Positions 9,735 to 18,691 of a stretch of 64,000 bases of DNA are shown here, one piece after another; positions within the stretch are counted from its first letter, which is position 1; each line of letters begins with the position of its first letter. The notes below the pieces were generated by a model, which ran no database searches, had not been told where the DNA came from, and worked only from the letters and a program-made list of their open reading frames with translations. The translations under genes were made by a program, and so were the position numbers. This DNA comes from Corynebacterium senegalense (GTDB taxonomy: Bacteria; Actinomycetota; Actinomycetes; Mycobacteriales; Mycobacteriaceae), in the NCBI RefSeq assembly GCF_900411315.1, contig NZ_LS990887.1:649662-713661 (forward strand). Reading direction: 5' to 3'.

Positions 9735-11272
9735 AAACCAAGACCTCGCAGGGGCCGCACATCGGCCTCATCTTCACCGCACTCATGACCACCATGCTCA
9801 TGAGCTCGCTCGGGCAGATGATCTTCTCCACCGCCCTGCCCACCATCGTCGGCGAGCTCGGCGGCGTCGACCACATGAGCTGGGTCATCTCATCCTTCCT
9901 GGTCACCATGACCATCGCCCTGCCGATCTTCGGCAAGCTCGGCGACGGGCTCGGCCGCAAGTGGCTCTACATCACGGGCATCGCCTTCTTCCTCGTCGGC
10001 TCGACGATGGGCGGGTTCGCGCACACCATGACGCTGCTCATCATCGGCCGCGCGATCCAGGGCTTCGGCGCCGGCGGCATGATGGTCACCTCCCAGGCGA
10101 TCATCGCCGAGGTGGTGCCCGCCCGCGAACGCGGCAAGTACATGGGAGCAATGGGTGCCGTCTTCGGCGTCTCCTCCGTGCTCGGCCCCGTGCTCGGCGG
10201 CTGGTTCACCGACGGACCGGGCTGGCGCTGGGGGCTGTGGATGAACATCCCGCTCGCGCTTATCGCCATGTCGATCTCCGCGGCCGTCCTGAAGCTGCGC
10301 AGGGGCTCGACCGAGGGCCTGAACTTCGACTGGCTGGGCACCCTGTTCATGGTGATCTCCACCTCGACGCTCATCCTCACCACGACGTGGGGCGGCACCC
10401 AGTACGAGTGGACCTCCCCCACGATCCTCGCGCTGATCGCCGCGGCCGTCACCTCCGCCGCCCTCTTCGTCGTGGTCGAGCTGCGCGCCACCAACCCGCT
10501 CATCCCGATGACGCTGTTCCGCAACCGGAACATGGCGCTCACCACGGTCGCGGGCCTCGTGCTGGGCATCGCGATGATGGGCAGCCTCGGCTACCTGCCC
10601 ACCTACCTGCAGATGGTCCACGAGCTCACCCCCACCGAGGCGGGCCTGATGATGCTGCCCATGGTCATCGGCATGCTGGGCACCGGCGTCGGCGTCGGCT
10701 TCCTCATCTCCCGCAGCGGGCGCTACAAGGTCTTCCCCATCGTCGGCATGGCCATCACCGCCTTCGCGCTGTGGCTCTTCTCCGGCCTGGAGGTGACCAC
10801 CCCGCTGACCACCCTCGGCCTCTACATGTTCGTCTTCGGCTTCGGGCTGGGCCTGGTCATGCAGGTACTCGTGCTCATCGTCCAGAACTCCTTCCCGCTC
10901 TCCGTCGTCGGCACGGCGACCGCGGCGAACAACTTCTTCCGCCAGATCGGCGGCGCCGTGGGCGCCTCGCTCATCGGCTCGCTGTTCGTGCACAACATGA
11001 CGCAGAACCTGCAGGATCGCCTCCCCGCGGCGCTCGCCGCGATGGGCCCGCAGGCCGCGCCCTACGCGGAGGCCTTCACCTCGGGCTCCGCGCGCCAGTC
11101 GCTCACCCCGGCGGCCGTGAGCCAGCTTCCCGACTCCCTGCGTGAGGTCGTGCTGTCCAGCTACAACGACGGGCTGACCCCGATCTTCCTGCTGATCCTG
11201 CCGCTGGCGATCGTGGCGCTGGTCCTCCTCCTGCCGGTGCAGGAGGATCCGCTGCAGGAGACCGTGGGCTGA
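9728..11272 (+). CDS. MFS drug efflux transporter, DHA2 (EmrB/QacA) type
   Basis: A 514-residue permease with about 14 membrane helices. Loop 2-3 carries motif A (GKLGDGLGRKWLY), and helix 5 carries motif C-like GVSSVLGPVLGGWFTDGPGWRW, typical of drug:H+ antiporters. The start is GTG, overlapping the upstream TetR gene, so the two are translationally linked. The substrate cannot be read from the sequence. Family members export lipophilic or cationic drugs, and some actinobacterial ones export siderophores or lipids. Confidence 0.9.
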   Translation: MVETKTSQGPHIGLIFTALMTTMLMSSLGQMIFSTALPTIVGELGGVDHMSWVISSFLVTMTIALPIFGKLGDGLGRKWLYITGIAFFLVGSTMGGFAHTMTLLIIGRAIQGFGAGGMMVTSQAIIAEVVPARERGKYMGAMGAVFGVSSVLGPVLGGWFTDGPGWRWGLWMNIPLALIAMSISAAVLKLRRGSTEGLNFDWLGTLFMVISTSTLILTTTWGGTQYEWTSPTILALIAAAVTSAALFVVVELRATNPLIPMTLFRNRNMALTTVAGLVLGIAMMGSLGYLPTYLQMVHELTPTEAGLMMLPMVIGMLGTGVGVGFLISRSGRYKVFPIVGMAITAFALWLFSGLEVTTPLTTLGLYMFVFGFGLGLVMQVLVLIVQNSFPLSVVGTATAANNFFRQIGGAVGASLIGSLFVHNMTQNLQDRLPAALAAMGPQAAPYAEAFTSGSARQSLTPAAVSQLPDSLREVVLSSYNDGLTPIFLLILPLAIVALVLLLPVQEDPLQETVG

Positions 11273-11293
11273 TCTCCGCGCCAACCCGGGGCG

Positions 11294-11836
11294 CTAGGGG
11301 CGCTGGCGCTTCTCCTCCGGCTTGGGCAGCAGCAGCTCGTAAATGTCGGTGTCGCGCCACTCCCCCTCCATGTCGCCGTAGGTCATCTTCGCCATGTGGT
11401 GGAAGGTGCCCACCTTCTGGAAGCCGCGGGAGATGTGCAGACCCGCAGAGCCCTCGTTCTCCGGGAAGATCCACGAGTGGATGGACCACTTGTCCAGCTC
11501 GATACAGGTTTCGATGAGCTTGTCCAGGAGCGCCCCGGACACGCCGCGGCCGCGGGCGTCGGGGTGGGTGTAGATGGAGTCCTCGACCACCCCGTGGAAA
11601 ACGGAGCGGGAGGATGCCTTTGCGGCGGAAACCCAGCCGAGGATCTTCGCGTCGTCGTCTGCGTCGGCGGCGACGAAGACGGTTTCCATGATCTTCTTCG
11701 CGGTGAATTCTTCCCAGGTCGGGCCGGCCGTCTCGTAGGTGGCGTGGCCGGAGTTCAGGCCCATTTCGTAAATAGCCCGGACCTGCGGATAGTCGTCGGG
11801 GCGGATGGGACGGAGCATGAAACCGTTCTGAGGCAT
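11294..11836 (-). CDS. GNAT N-acetyltransferase (phosphinothricin acetyltransferase-like)
   Basis: A 180-residue GNAT protein. The start is LRPIRPDDYPQVRAIYEMGL, characteristic of the Pat/Bar subgroup, with YETAGPTWEEF in the substrate-binding part. The acetyl-CoA motif DARGRGVSGALLDKLIE (R-x-x-G-x-G/A) and SAGLHISRGFQKVG follow. Subgroup members acetylate small amines such as phosphinothricin or methionine sulphoximine, but the substrate here is unknown. The C-terminal LLLPKPEEKRQRP tail is hydrophilic. It is transcribed in the same direction as the LGFP lipoprotein gene, which is separated from it by a strong hairpin. Confidence 0.85.
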   Translation of the reverse strand: MPQNGFMLRPIRPDDYPQVRAIYEMGLNSGHATYETAGPTWEEFTAKKIMETVFVAADADDDAKILGWVSAAKASSRSVFHGVVEDSIYTHPDARGRGVSGALLDKLIETCIELDKWSIHSWIFPENEGSAGLHISRGFQKVGTFHHMAKMTYGDMEGEWRDTDIYELLLPKPEEKRQRP

Positions 11837-11880
11837 GGGGCCTATTTTTCACACCCGCGCCACGGCGTGCAACAGAGCAA

Positions 11881-11906
11881 TTCAGGGCCCCTTTCGGGGC
11901 CCTGAA
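11881..11906 (-). terminator. Perfect 11-bp hairpin downstream of the LGFP lipoprotein gene
   Basis: TTCAGGGCCCC and GGGGCCCTGAA pair perfectly around a TTTC loop, 16 bases past the lipoprotein stop. The downstream tract on the minus strand is only weakly T-rich (TTGCTCTGTTG). Transcription termination before the GNAT gene is the likely role. Confidence 0.75.
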
Positions 11907-11922
11907 TCAGCTGCGTGGAGGG

Positions 11923-12513
11923 TTACTTCTGGGTGACGTTGGCGGTGAAGATGCCGTCCGCCCCGCGAACCCACTCGATGGTGCCGTGCTCGAACTCCTG
12001 GGTCCAGCCGGTGCCGTCGGCGAGCTCCTCCTCGGGGGCCGTCGGGAAGCCGAGCGAGGAGTCCGCGCGGACGTTGGTCAGCCAGTTGTTGGAGATCTCG
12101 CCCCACGTCGGCGCGCCACCCGTGTTCTCGTTCCAGGTGACGTAGTGCTCGGCGTCGTAGGCGACGATCCAGCCGTTGGCGGTCTCCTCAACGGAGACGG
12201 GCTCGCCCCAGTCGGCGCCGTACTCCTCCATCGCGTCGGAGACGCCCTGCGGGACCAACGTGGTGGCGCCGTCGGCGGTGGTGACCTCCACGGTCTCGCC
12301 CTCGCCCTCCTTGGCGCTGGTCTCGGTGGAGGTAGCCGCCGTGTCGGACTCCTTGGCGGAGGTCGTGGTGGACACGCTCGTCTCCGTGGCGGTGTCCTCC
12401 ACCGTCGAGGTCGAGGAGGAAGAGGAGGACCCCTCGTCGGAGGAGCAGGCTACAAGGCCGGTGGCGAGAGCGAGGGCCGCGGCTGCGCCGGCGAGCTTCT
12501 TGTTGAGGTTCAT
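11923..12513 (-). CDS. LGFP-repeat lipoprotein
   Basis: 196 residues from ATG 12513. It begins MNLNKKLAGAAAALALATG and has a lipobox LVAC (cysteine about residue 23). A low-complexity Ser/Thr/Glu linker (about residues 24-70) follows. The C-terminal domain holds one LGFP repeat, SSLGFPTAPEEELADGTGWTQEFEHG. LGFP repeats are known from corynebacterial and mycobacterial cell-wall proteins and are thought to bind the arabinogalactan or mycolate layer. The protein should be lipid-anchored at the membrane with the repeat reaching the wall. In-frame starts upstream, up to 12549, would displace the signal peptide and are rejected. Confidence 0.88.
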   Translation of the reverse strand: MNLNKKLAGAAAALALATGLVACSSDEGSSSSSSTSTVEDTATETSVSTTTSAKESDTAATSTETSAKEGEGETVEVTTADGATTLVPQGVSDAMEEYGADWGEPVSVEETANGWIVAYDAEHYVTWNENTGGAPTWGEISNNWLTNVRADSSLGFPTAPEEELADGTGWTQEFEHGTIEWVRGADGIFTANVTQK

Positions 12514-12565
12514 GATTACACCTTTCATGTAGCTTTCACTTTCCCCCAACCCTACGGGAAACTCC

Positions 12566-13180
12566 CTAGCGGCGCTTCCGGCGCCTTTTCTTCCCGGCCT
12601 CCTTCCCCGCGGGCCGGGCCACGCGCGAGGAGTTGAGGGTGCGCCCCTTGGCCACCCCGACGAAGTCCTGGATAGCCTCCGAATCGGCCGACTTGTCCCA
12701 CACGAGCGCGATCGTGGTCGGCGCTGCCTCTGCGTCGAGCAGCTCGAGGGGAACCACCTGCTTCTTGGACAGCACCTTCAGCAGCGGCCGGGGCGCGTAG
12801 GCGACACCGACGTTCGCGGCGACGACCTGCAGGGCGCCGCGCAGCTGCTCCGCCTTCTCGGCGGTCATGCCCGGTGTGTAGGTGAAGTTGACGATCTCCC
12901 CCTCCAGGTCGTCGCGGCGCACCGCCTCCCCAACCTCGGCGTAGACGGAATTCTTGGGCACGGCGACGCCGGGGCTTTCGTCATAAAGCCTCACGACGTG
13001 GTGGCCGCTTCCCACCCTGTCGTCGGGGAGGCGGGCGAGCGCGAGGTCGGCCTCCCCGGCGGCGAGCTCGGCGAGGGGGTCATCGGAGCCGCTCGCCGCG
13101 AGCCCGTGCGAGGTGCCCGCCTCGTAGCGGCGCAGCCACTTGCCGGGTTCGGTGCCTGTGACGAAGGAGAGCCTGAGCAT
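12566..13180 (-). CDS. LysR-type substrate-binding domain protein without HTH
   Basis: 204 residues that begin directly with the LysR effector-binding fold: LRLSFVTGTEPGKWLRRYEA, then DDPLAELAAGEADLALARLPDD, and the later ALQVVAANVGVAYAPRPLLK. The usual N-terminal winged-helix (about 60-90 residues) is absent. The C-terminus is strongly basic (GKKRRRKRR), which may substitute for DNA contact. ATG 13180 lies 7 bases after a TAGCAT -10, so the transcript is leaderless and no upstream HTH exon-like extension is possible. It is divergent from a DUF5997 gene across a 17-base gap. A regulatory or ligand-sensing role is inferred. Confidence 0.8.
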   Translation of the reverse strand: MLRLSFVTGTEPGKWLRRYEAGTSHGLAASGSDDPLAELAAGEADLALARLPDDRVGSGHHVVRLYDESPGVAVPKNSVYAEVGEAVRRDDLEGEIVNFTYTPGMTAEKAEQLRGALQVVAANVGVAYAPRPLLKVLSKKQVVPLELLDAEAAPTTIALVWDKSADSEAIQDFVGVAKGRTLNSSRVARPAGKEAGKKRRRKRR

Positions 13181-13197
13181 GGGTTAATGCTACCGTC
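13181..13197. promoter_or_regulatory. Bidirectional promoter, 17-base divergent gap
   Basis: The whole space between the two start codons is 17 bases. On the minus strand TAGCAT ends 7 bases before ATG 13180. On the plus strand TAATGC ends 7 bases before ATG 13198. The two -10 elements overlap, so both genes would be leaderless and could not be transcribed at the same instant. Confidence 0.6.
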
Positions 13198-13569
13198 ATG
13201 GCCATGACTGATCAGCAGCCCTCAGGCACCGCAATGAAGCCCGCCACCGCGGCGAAGAAGCTCGGCATCTACCTCCCGGCCACCCCGCCCGAGTTCCAGG
13301 CGGGCGCCGTCACCCACGCCGAGCTGCGCGAGCTGCAGGCGAACCCGCCGCAGTGGCTGCAGGAGCTGCGCCTCAACGGGCCCCACCCGCGCCCCGAGGT
13401 CGCGCGGAAGCTGGGCATCAGCATCACGGCGCTCAAGGCCAACGGGATGGATGCGCCGCTGACCACGGAGGAGATCCGGGGGCTGCTGGCGGACCAGCCC
13501 GAGTGGCTGCGAACGGCCCGCACCACCCTGGCTCAGGAGCGCGGGCCCGTCGACGGGGACGAAGCCTAG
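13198..13569 (+). CDS. DUF5997 family protein
   Basis: 123 residues, an actinobacterial family of unknown function. It starts with [21 protein letters not shown] and contains [40 protein letters not shown], split over two helices. The segment around residues 70-95 looks like a helix-turn-helix ([16 protein letters not shown]). ATG 13198 and ATG 13204 are both possible starts. The first matches a leaderless promoter. The gene is divergent from the HTH-less LysR-type gene, an arrangement that suggests the two proteins work together or regulate each other. That is inference. Confidence 0.75.
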   Translation: MAMTDQQPSGTAMKPATAAKKLGIYLPATPPEFQAGAVTHAELRELQANPPQWLQELRLNGPHPRPEVARKLGISITALKANGMDAPLTTEEIRGLLADQPEWLRTARTTLAQERGPVDGDEA

Positions 13570-14858
13570 AGCATCTTCCAGTCTTCGAGGTCGGGGTAGA
13601 GGGGGTACTTCTCGGCGAGCTTGTCGACGCGCCCGTGCAGCGCCTCGACGTCCGCGGCCTCGCCCTTGATCAGCAGCTCCGCGATGATCTCGGCGACCTC
13701 GCGGAAGTCCTCGGCGCCGAAACCGCGGGTAGCCAGGGCCGGGGTGCCGATGCGCAGGCCGGAGGTGACCTTCGGCGGGCGCGGGTCGAAGGGCACGGCG
13801 TTGCGGTTGACGGTGATGCCCGCGCGGTGCAGCAGGTCCTCGGCCTGCTGTCCGTCCATGTCGGAGTCGCGCAGGTCTACGAGCACGAGATGGACGTCGG
13901 TGCCGCCGGAGACGACGTCGATGCCCGCCGCCTTCGCATCCTCCTGGGTGAGGCGCTCGGCGAGGATGCGCGCGCCCTCGAGGGTGCGCTGCTGGCGATC
14001 CTTGAACTCGGGGGTGCCGGCGATCTTGAAGGCGGTGGCCTTCGCCGCGATGACGTGCATGAGCGGGCCGCCCTGCTGGCCCGGGAAGACCGCGGAGTTG
14101 AGCTTCTTGTGCAGCTCGAGGTCGTTGGTGAGGATGAAGCCGGAGCGCGGCCCGCCGATCGTCTTGTGCACGGTGGAGGACACGACGTGAGCGTGCGGCA
14201 CCGGGGAGGGGTGCAGCCCCGCGGCGACGAGGCCCGCGAAGTGCGCCATGTCGACCCACAGGTAGGCGCCGACCTCGTCCGCGATGGAGCGGAACTCGGC
14301 GAAGTCCTCCTGGCGCGGGTAGGCGGACCAGCCGGCGATGATCACCTTCGGCTTGACCTCGCGGGCCTGCTCGCGCAGCTTGGCCATGTCGATGGTGTGG
14401 GTGTCCTTCTCCACCTGGTAGGCGGCGACGTTGTAGAGCTTGCCGGAGAAGTTGATCTTCATGCCGTGCGTCAGGTGGCCGCCGTGGGCCAGGTCGAGGC
14501 CGAGGATGGTGTCACCCGGCTCCGCCAGCGCCATGAGGACGGCGGCGTTGGCCTGGGCGCCCGAGTGCGGCTGCACGTTGGCGTACTGCGCGCCGAAGAC
14601 CTCCTTGGCGCGCTCGCGGGCCAGGTCCTCCACCACGTCGGCGAACTCGCACCCGCCGTAGTAGCGACGGCCCGGGTAGCCCTCCGCGTACTTGTTCGTG
14701 AACACAGAGCCCTGCGCCTGCAGGACGGAGCGCGGGACGAAGTTCTCGGAGGCGATCATCTCCAGCGTGTTGCGCTGGCGGCCGAGCTCGTTGACGATGG
14801 CCTCGTGGACTTCGGGGTCGAAGGAGGCGAGATCCTGGTAGCGGAGGTCTTCAGACAC
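13566..14858 (-). CDS. glyA: Serine hydroxymethyltransferase
   Basis: 430 residues from GTG 14858. It interconverts serine and glycine with tetrahydrofolate and is the main source of one-carbon units. The PLP lysine lies in [19 protein letters not shown]. The N-terminal [20 protein letters not shown] and [23 protein letters not shown] segments are typical of bacterial GlyA. A ribosome-binding site AAAGGA precedes the chosen GTG by about 10 bases. An ATG at 14891 would add 11 residues. It is divergent from coaA, an order conserved in mycobacteria and corynebacteria. It overlaps the end of the DUF5997 gene by 4 bases. Confidence 0.97.
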   Translation of the reverse strand: MSEDLRYQDLASFDPEVHEAIVNELGRQRNTLEMIASENFVPRSVLQAQGSVFTNKYAEGYPGRRYYGGCEFADVVEDLARERAKEVFGAQYANVQPHSGAQANAAVLMALAEPGDTILGLDLAHGGHLTHGMKINFSGKLYNVAAYQVEKDTHTIDMAKLREQAREVKPKVIIAGWSAYPRQEDFAEFRSIADEVGAYLWVDMAHFAGLVAAGLHPSPVPHAHVVSSTVHKTIGGPRSGFILTNDLELHKKLNSAVFPGQQGGPLMHVIAAKATAFKIAGTPEFKDRQQRTLEGARILAERLTQEDAKAAGIDVVSGGTDVHLVLVDLRDSDMDGQQAEDLLHRAGITVNRNAVPFDPRPPKVTSGLRIGTPALATRGFGAEDFREVAEIIAELLIKGEAADVEALHGRVDKLAEKYPLYPDLEDWKML

Positions 14859-14995
14859 GTGCACCGGGTCCTTTCCGTGGGTTCGTGACATTGGCTGCGC
14901 CCGAAAATAAGGGCAGTACCTTGCAGTATATTCACCGTCCCCGGCGCGGGCACCCAGTCTCCCGCCGAAGCCCGCCGGGTGCGACAATGGGGGCC

Positions 14996-15919
14996 ATGTC
15001 CCGCGCTGTCGAATCCAGCCCGTACCTCGACTTCACCCGCGAGTCGTGGCGCCAGCGCCGCGCCGCGTGGCCCCAGGTGCTCACCGAAGAGGAGGTCACC
15101 CAGCTCAGCGGCATCGGCGAAAGCCTCGACCTGAACGAGGTCGCCGAGATCTACCTGCCCATCTCCCGCCTGATCCACCTGCAGGTGCTGGCGCGGCAGA
15201 AGCTCACCGCCGCCACGGAGACCTTCGTGGGCAGCCCCATGCACGTCCCCTACGTGATCGGGGTGGCGGGCTCCGTCGCCGTGGGCAAGTCCACCACCGC
15301 CCGCGTGCTGCAGGTGCTCCTGCAGCGCTGGGAGTCCCACCCCCGGGTGGACCTGGTCACCACCGACGGGTTCCTCTGGCCCAACGAGGTGCTCAAGGAG
15401 CGCAAGCTCATGGGGCGCAAGGGCTTCCCCGAGTCCTACAACCGGCGCAAGCTCATGCGGTTTGTCACGGAGGTCAAGTCGGGCAACCCCGAGGTCGTCG
15501 CGCCCGTGTACTCGCACAATGCCTACGACATCGTTCCCGAGGAACAGCAGGTGGTGCGCCAGCCGGACATCCTCATCCTCGAGGGCCTGAACGTGCTGCA
15601 GACCGGGCCGACGCTGATGGTCTCCGACCTGTTCGACTTCTCCGTCTACGTCGACGCCGCCACCGCTCACATCGAGCAGTGGTACATCGACCGCTTCCTA
15701 AAACTGCGCACCACCGCCTTCCGCCAGCCGGGCGCGCACTTCGCCCGCTTCGCGGACCTAAGCGAGGAGCAGGCCACGCGCGAGGCCCGCGAGATCTGGC
15801 AGTCGATCAACCTGCCGAACCTCGTGGAGAACATCCTCCCCACCCGAGTGCGCGCCTCGCTCGTGCTGCGCAAGGGTCCGGACCACTCCGTCGAGCGGGT
15901 CCGCATGCGCAAGCTCTAG
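14996..15919 (+). CDS. coaA: Type I pantothenate kinase
   Basis: 307 residues from ATG 14996. It phosphorylates pantothenate, the first committed step of coenzyme A synthesis. The Walker A motif [12 protein letters not shown] is at about residues 89-100. [27 protein letters not shown] and [10 protein letters not shown] are CoaA signatures. A GACAAT -10-like hexamer ends close upstream, which suggests a leaderless transcript; ATG 14987 is in frame and also possible. The stop codon lies within a copy of the dispersed GCTTNTCGACG motif (15919-15929). It converges on the Z-prenyl synthase gene. Confidence 0.95.
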   Translation: MSRAVESSPYLDFTRESWRQRRAAWPQVLTEEEVTQLSGIGESLDLNEVAEIYLPISRLIHLQVLARQKLTAATETFVGSPMHVPYVIGVAGSVAVGKSTTARVLQVLLQRWESHPRVDLVTTDGFLWPNEVLKERKLMGRKGFPESYNRRKLMRFVTEVKSGNPEVVAPVYSHNAYDIVPEEQQVVRQPDILILEGLNVLQTGPTLMVSDLFDFSVYVDAATAHIEQWYIDRFLKLRTTAFRQPGAHFARFADLSEEQATREAREIWQSINLPNLVENILPTRVRASLVLRKGPDHSVERVRMRKL

Positions 15920-15932
15920 CTTGTCGACGCCC

Positions 15933-16703
15933 TCACTTGCCGAAGCGCCGGGAGCGCTGCGAGTAGTCCCGCAGCGCGCGCAGGAAGTCGATCTTGCGGA
16001 ACGCCGGCCAGTACGTGTCGGTGAACCAGATCTCCGAGTAGGCCGCCTGCCAGAGCAGGAAGCCGCTGAGCCGCTGCTCCCCCGACGTGCGGATGACCAA
16101 GTCGGGGTCGGGCTGCCCGGAGGTGTAGAGGTGCTCGGAGACCGACTCGATGGTGACCTTCCGGGCCAGCTCGGCGGCGGGGACCCCGGCGGCGATGTTG
16201 GCGTCGAGAAGCGAGCGCACCGCGTCGACGATCTCCTGGCGCCCGCCGTAGCCAACCGCGATGTTGACGCTGAGGCCGGGCTTGCCGGTGGTCGTCGCGG
16301 CGGATCTGCGCATCCGCTCGGCGACGTGCGCGGGGAGCAGGTCGAGGTGGCCGACGAGCTTGACGCGGCAGGTGTAGTTCTCGGTGGCGAGGTCATCGAC
16401 CACCTCCGAGATGATGTCGAAGAGCAGCTCCACCTCCTCGGTGGTCCGCTGCAGGTTCTCGGTGGACAGCAGGTAGATGGTCACGACGTCGACGCCCATC
16501 TCCGCCGACCAGCGGACCAGCTCGCCAATCTTCGCCGCCCCGGCACGGTGGCCGTGCGAGATGTCCGTGAACCCCGATTCGCGCGCCCACCGGCGGTTGC
16601 CGTCGGCCATGACGGCGATGTGCTTGGGACGCGCCTTCCCGCGAAGCTCGCGCCTCAGGCGGGCCTCGTAGAGGGGGTACAGGATCTTCGCTAGCGCAGT
16701 CAC
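15933..16703 (-). CDS. uppS: Cis-prenyl diphosphate synthase (UppS/Z-FPP synthase family)
   Basis: A 256-residue cis-prenyltransferase. Motif I is IAVMADGNRRWARE, followed by HGHRAGAAKI, TIYLLSTENLQR, and the late region DLVIRTSGEQRLSGFLLWQ and TDTYWPAF. It condenses IPP in Z configuration onto an allylic diphosphate. By position next to coaA and the mca block it corresponds to the mycobacterial short-chain Z-farnesyl diphosphate synthase (Rv1086), rather than the decaprenyl enzyme, but chain length cannot be read with certainty. It sits in a minus-strand run with a small membrane protein gene and mca. Confidence 0.92.
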   Translation of the reverse strand: MTALAKILYPLYEARLRRELRGKARPKHIAVMADGNRRWARESGFTDISHGHRAGAAKIGELVRWSAEMGVDVVTIYLLSTENLQRTTEEVELLFDIISEVVDDLATENYTCRVKLVGHLDLLPAHVAERMRRSAATTTGKPGLSVNIAVGYGGRQEIVDAVRSLLDANIAAGVPAAELARKVTIESVSEHLYTSGQPDPDLVIRTSGEQRLSGFLLWQAAYSEIWFTDTYWPAFRKIDFLRALRDYSQRSRRFGK

Positions 16704-16734
16704 TCCTCTACCCTAGCCTGTCGCGGCGGGTGCT

Positions 16735-17040
16735 TTAGAGGATGGTCTTGCGGCGCCTGTCGAGCACCCCGGCCTCAGCCATCGCCTGGTCCAGGGCCTC
16801 CTCGTCGAAGGGGTCTATGCCGTGCGCCTCGGCGAACATGCGTCTCCGATTGAAGCGCGAGTAGCGGCGGTGGAAGGCGAAGCCGATGAAGAGCACCACC
16901 ACGAGCAGGACCACGAGGATGAGCAGGCCGATCGGGGACGCCTTACCGAACTCCGGGCCGACCGGGGTCTGCGGCGGCGCCTGCGCCACGATCCAGCCGG
17001 AGGCGTTCGCGAGCGCGGGGCTGATGACGGGGTTGACCAT
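16735..17040 (-). CDS. Small membrane protein of the mca locus
   Basis: 101 residues. An outside N-terminal segment of about 35 residues precedes a strong membrane helix (IGLLILVVLLVVVLFIGFAF, about residues 37-57). A basic stretch HRRYSRFNRRRMF and an acidic cytoplasmic tail follow (FDEEALDQAMAEAG). It starts one base after the mca stop. A similar small protein lies between mca and the Z-prenyl synthase in mycobacteria (Rv1083 position). No function is known. Confidence 0.75.
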   Translation of the reverse strand: MVNPVISPALANASGWIVAQAPPQTPVGPEFGKASPIGLLILVVLLVVVLFIGFAFHRRYSRFNRRRMFAEAHGIDPFDEEALDQAMAEAGVLDRRRKTIL

Positions 17041-17937
17041 TTACTTCTCCTTTGCGGGCGCGGTCTTCTCCGCGCCGTCGATGCCGGCGAACAGGTCCGT
17101 CTCCGGCGTGTCGGCGGGCACGCGCGAGGCCGCCAGCTCGAACTCCTCGGTCGGCCACGCGCGCTGCTGGTCCTCCACCGGGCTGGCCAGGAAGGCGCCC
17201 GCCGGGTCGATCTGGGTGGCGTGGGCGGTGAGCGCGGCGGCACGCTGGCCGAAGTAGGCGCTGCACTCGATCCGGGTGGTCACGCGGCCCATGATGTCGG
17301 CCTGGTTGCCCTCCCAGCGCTGGATCATCATGCCGTAGGGGCTCTTCACGCCGCGCTCAAGGAGCATGCCGTGGAGCAGCTTCATGCGCTGCAGGATGAA
17401 GCCGTGCGAGTAGTACAGCTTCAGCGGGGTCCACGCCTCGCCGAGCTCGGGCGCGTAGTCCGGGTCGCCCGCCCGCTCCCAGGCGAGCATGGACACCTCG
17501 TGCACCTTGAGGTGGTCCGGGTGCGGGTAGCCGCCGTTCTCGTCGTAGGTGATGATGACGTGGGGGCGGAACTCCCGGATCACACGGACCACGTCGCGGC
17601 ACACCGTGTCACTGTCCTCCAGCGCGAAGCAGCCCTCCGGCAGGGGCGGCAGCGGGTCGCCCTGCGGCAGCCCGGAGTCGGCGTAGCCCAGCCACTCGTG
17701 CTCGACGCCGAGCGCGGCGGCGGCGCGGGCCATCTCCTCCTCGCGGACCTTCATGATGTTCTCCAGCACGCCCGGTCGGTCCATGGCCGGGTTGAGGATG
17801 TCCCCGCGCTGGCCGTCCGTGCAGGTGAGCACCTTGACGCGGTTTCCCTCCGCGACGTACTTCGCCATCGTCGCCGCGCCCTTCGAAGACTCGTCGTCCG
17901 GGTGCGCGTGGATGGCCAGGAGGCGCTTGCCGCTCAC
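17041..17937 (-). CDS. mca: Mycothiol S-conjugate amidase
   Basis: 298 residues from GTG 17937. It cleaves mycothiol S-conjugates to release mercapturic acids for export, the detoxification arm of mycothiol metabolism. The zinc-site motif HPDDE is at residues 12-16, and YPHPDHLKVHEV supplies the second metal ligand group, as in the LmbE/PIG-L deacetylase family. TCTDGQRGDILNPAMD is typical of Mca. The GTG is preceded by GGAGGA with 5 bases spacing, which favours it over the in-frame ATG at 17991. It is transcribed with the downstream small membrane protein gene. Confidence 0.93.
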   Translation of the reverse strand: MSGKRLLAIHAHPDDESSKGAATMAKYVAEGNRVKVLTCTDGQRGDILNPAMDRPGVLENIMKVREEEMARAAAALGVEHEWLGYADSGLPQGDPLPPLPEGCFALEDSDTVCRDVVRVIREFRPHVIITYDENGGYPHPDHLKVHEVSMLAWERAGDPDYAPELGEAWTPLKLYYSHGFILQRMKLLHGMLLERGVKSPYGMMIQRWEGNQADIMGRVTTRIECSAYFGQRAAALTAHATQIDPAGAFLASPVEDQQRAWPTEEFELAASRVPADTPETDLFAGIDGAEKTAPAKEK

Positions 17938-18071
17938 AATGTCCTCCAACTTTCTAGGCTTTCGTAGGGGCTTTTCATTAACCCGATTCATCTTAGTACC
18001 ATCGCAACTGAAGTCATTTTCCCTACTCGCGCACCGCCTGCGGCGCGTTCACCCGGAGGATTGCACCGCCC

Positions 18072-18575
18072 GTGTCCACACCGAGCTCTCCCCACACACC
18101 CCGCGGGGCATCCAAACCCGCCGCCAGCCGACGCACCTCCGCCCGCTACGGCGGCGCCTCCGCCGCGCCCGCGACCAGCGGCATCGGGGGGAAGATCCTC
18201 GCCGTGGCCATCGTCGTGGTGGTCCTGCTCATCGCCGTCGCCTACGGGCGCAACGTGATGGAGCGGCGCGCCATCCCCGTCAAGGCCGATTTCATCTCCC
18301 AGGAGGCGGTCGACGACGCAACGACCCGCCTGTGGATCGACGTGACGCGCAAGGACCCCTCCGTCCCCTCCTACTGCATCGTCACCGCGCTGAGCTACGA
18401 CTTCGCTGAGGTGGGGCGCCGCGAGGTGGCCGTGCCCGCCGGCGGCGAGGAACTCACCCGCATCGGGGTGGACCTCCCGGTGCGCGAGCCGGGCGTGTCC
18501 GGGCGTGTCTACGGCTGCTCCGAGGACATCCCCTTCTACCTGGACACCTCCGCCACGCATTACGAGGCCCGCTGA
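18072..18575 (+). CDS. DUF4307 family membrane protein
   Basis: 167 residues with a GTG start. A cytoplasmic N-terminus of about 40 residues rich in Ser/Ala/Arg is followed by one membrane helix (ILAVAIVVVVLLIAVAYG, about residues 44-61). The exported domain has two cysteines (SYCIVTAL and YGCSEDIP). This matches DUF4307, which stands next to greA and mca in mycobacteria (Rv1081c position). Its function is unknown. GGAGGA lies about 12 bases before the GTG. Confidence 0.85.
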   Translation: MSTPSSPHTPRGASKPAASRRTSARYGGASAAPATSGIGGKILAVAIVVVVLLIAVAYGRNVMERRAIPVKADFISQEAVDDATTRLWIDVTRKDPSVPSYCIVTALSYDFAEVGRREVAVPAGGEELTRIGVDLPVREPGVSGRVYGCSEDIPFYLDTSATHYEAR

Positions 18576-18691
18576 GGCCGCACCCCCGCCCGTGGTACGA
18601 TTCGCCTGTATATTTGCACGTTTCCTCCGCGGTGACCGCCCCGACCGGCGCGTACCCGCGCGACGTATTTTCTAGGGAAGGCCCACACCTC

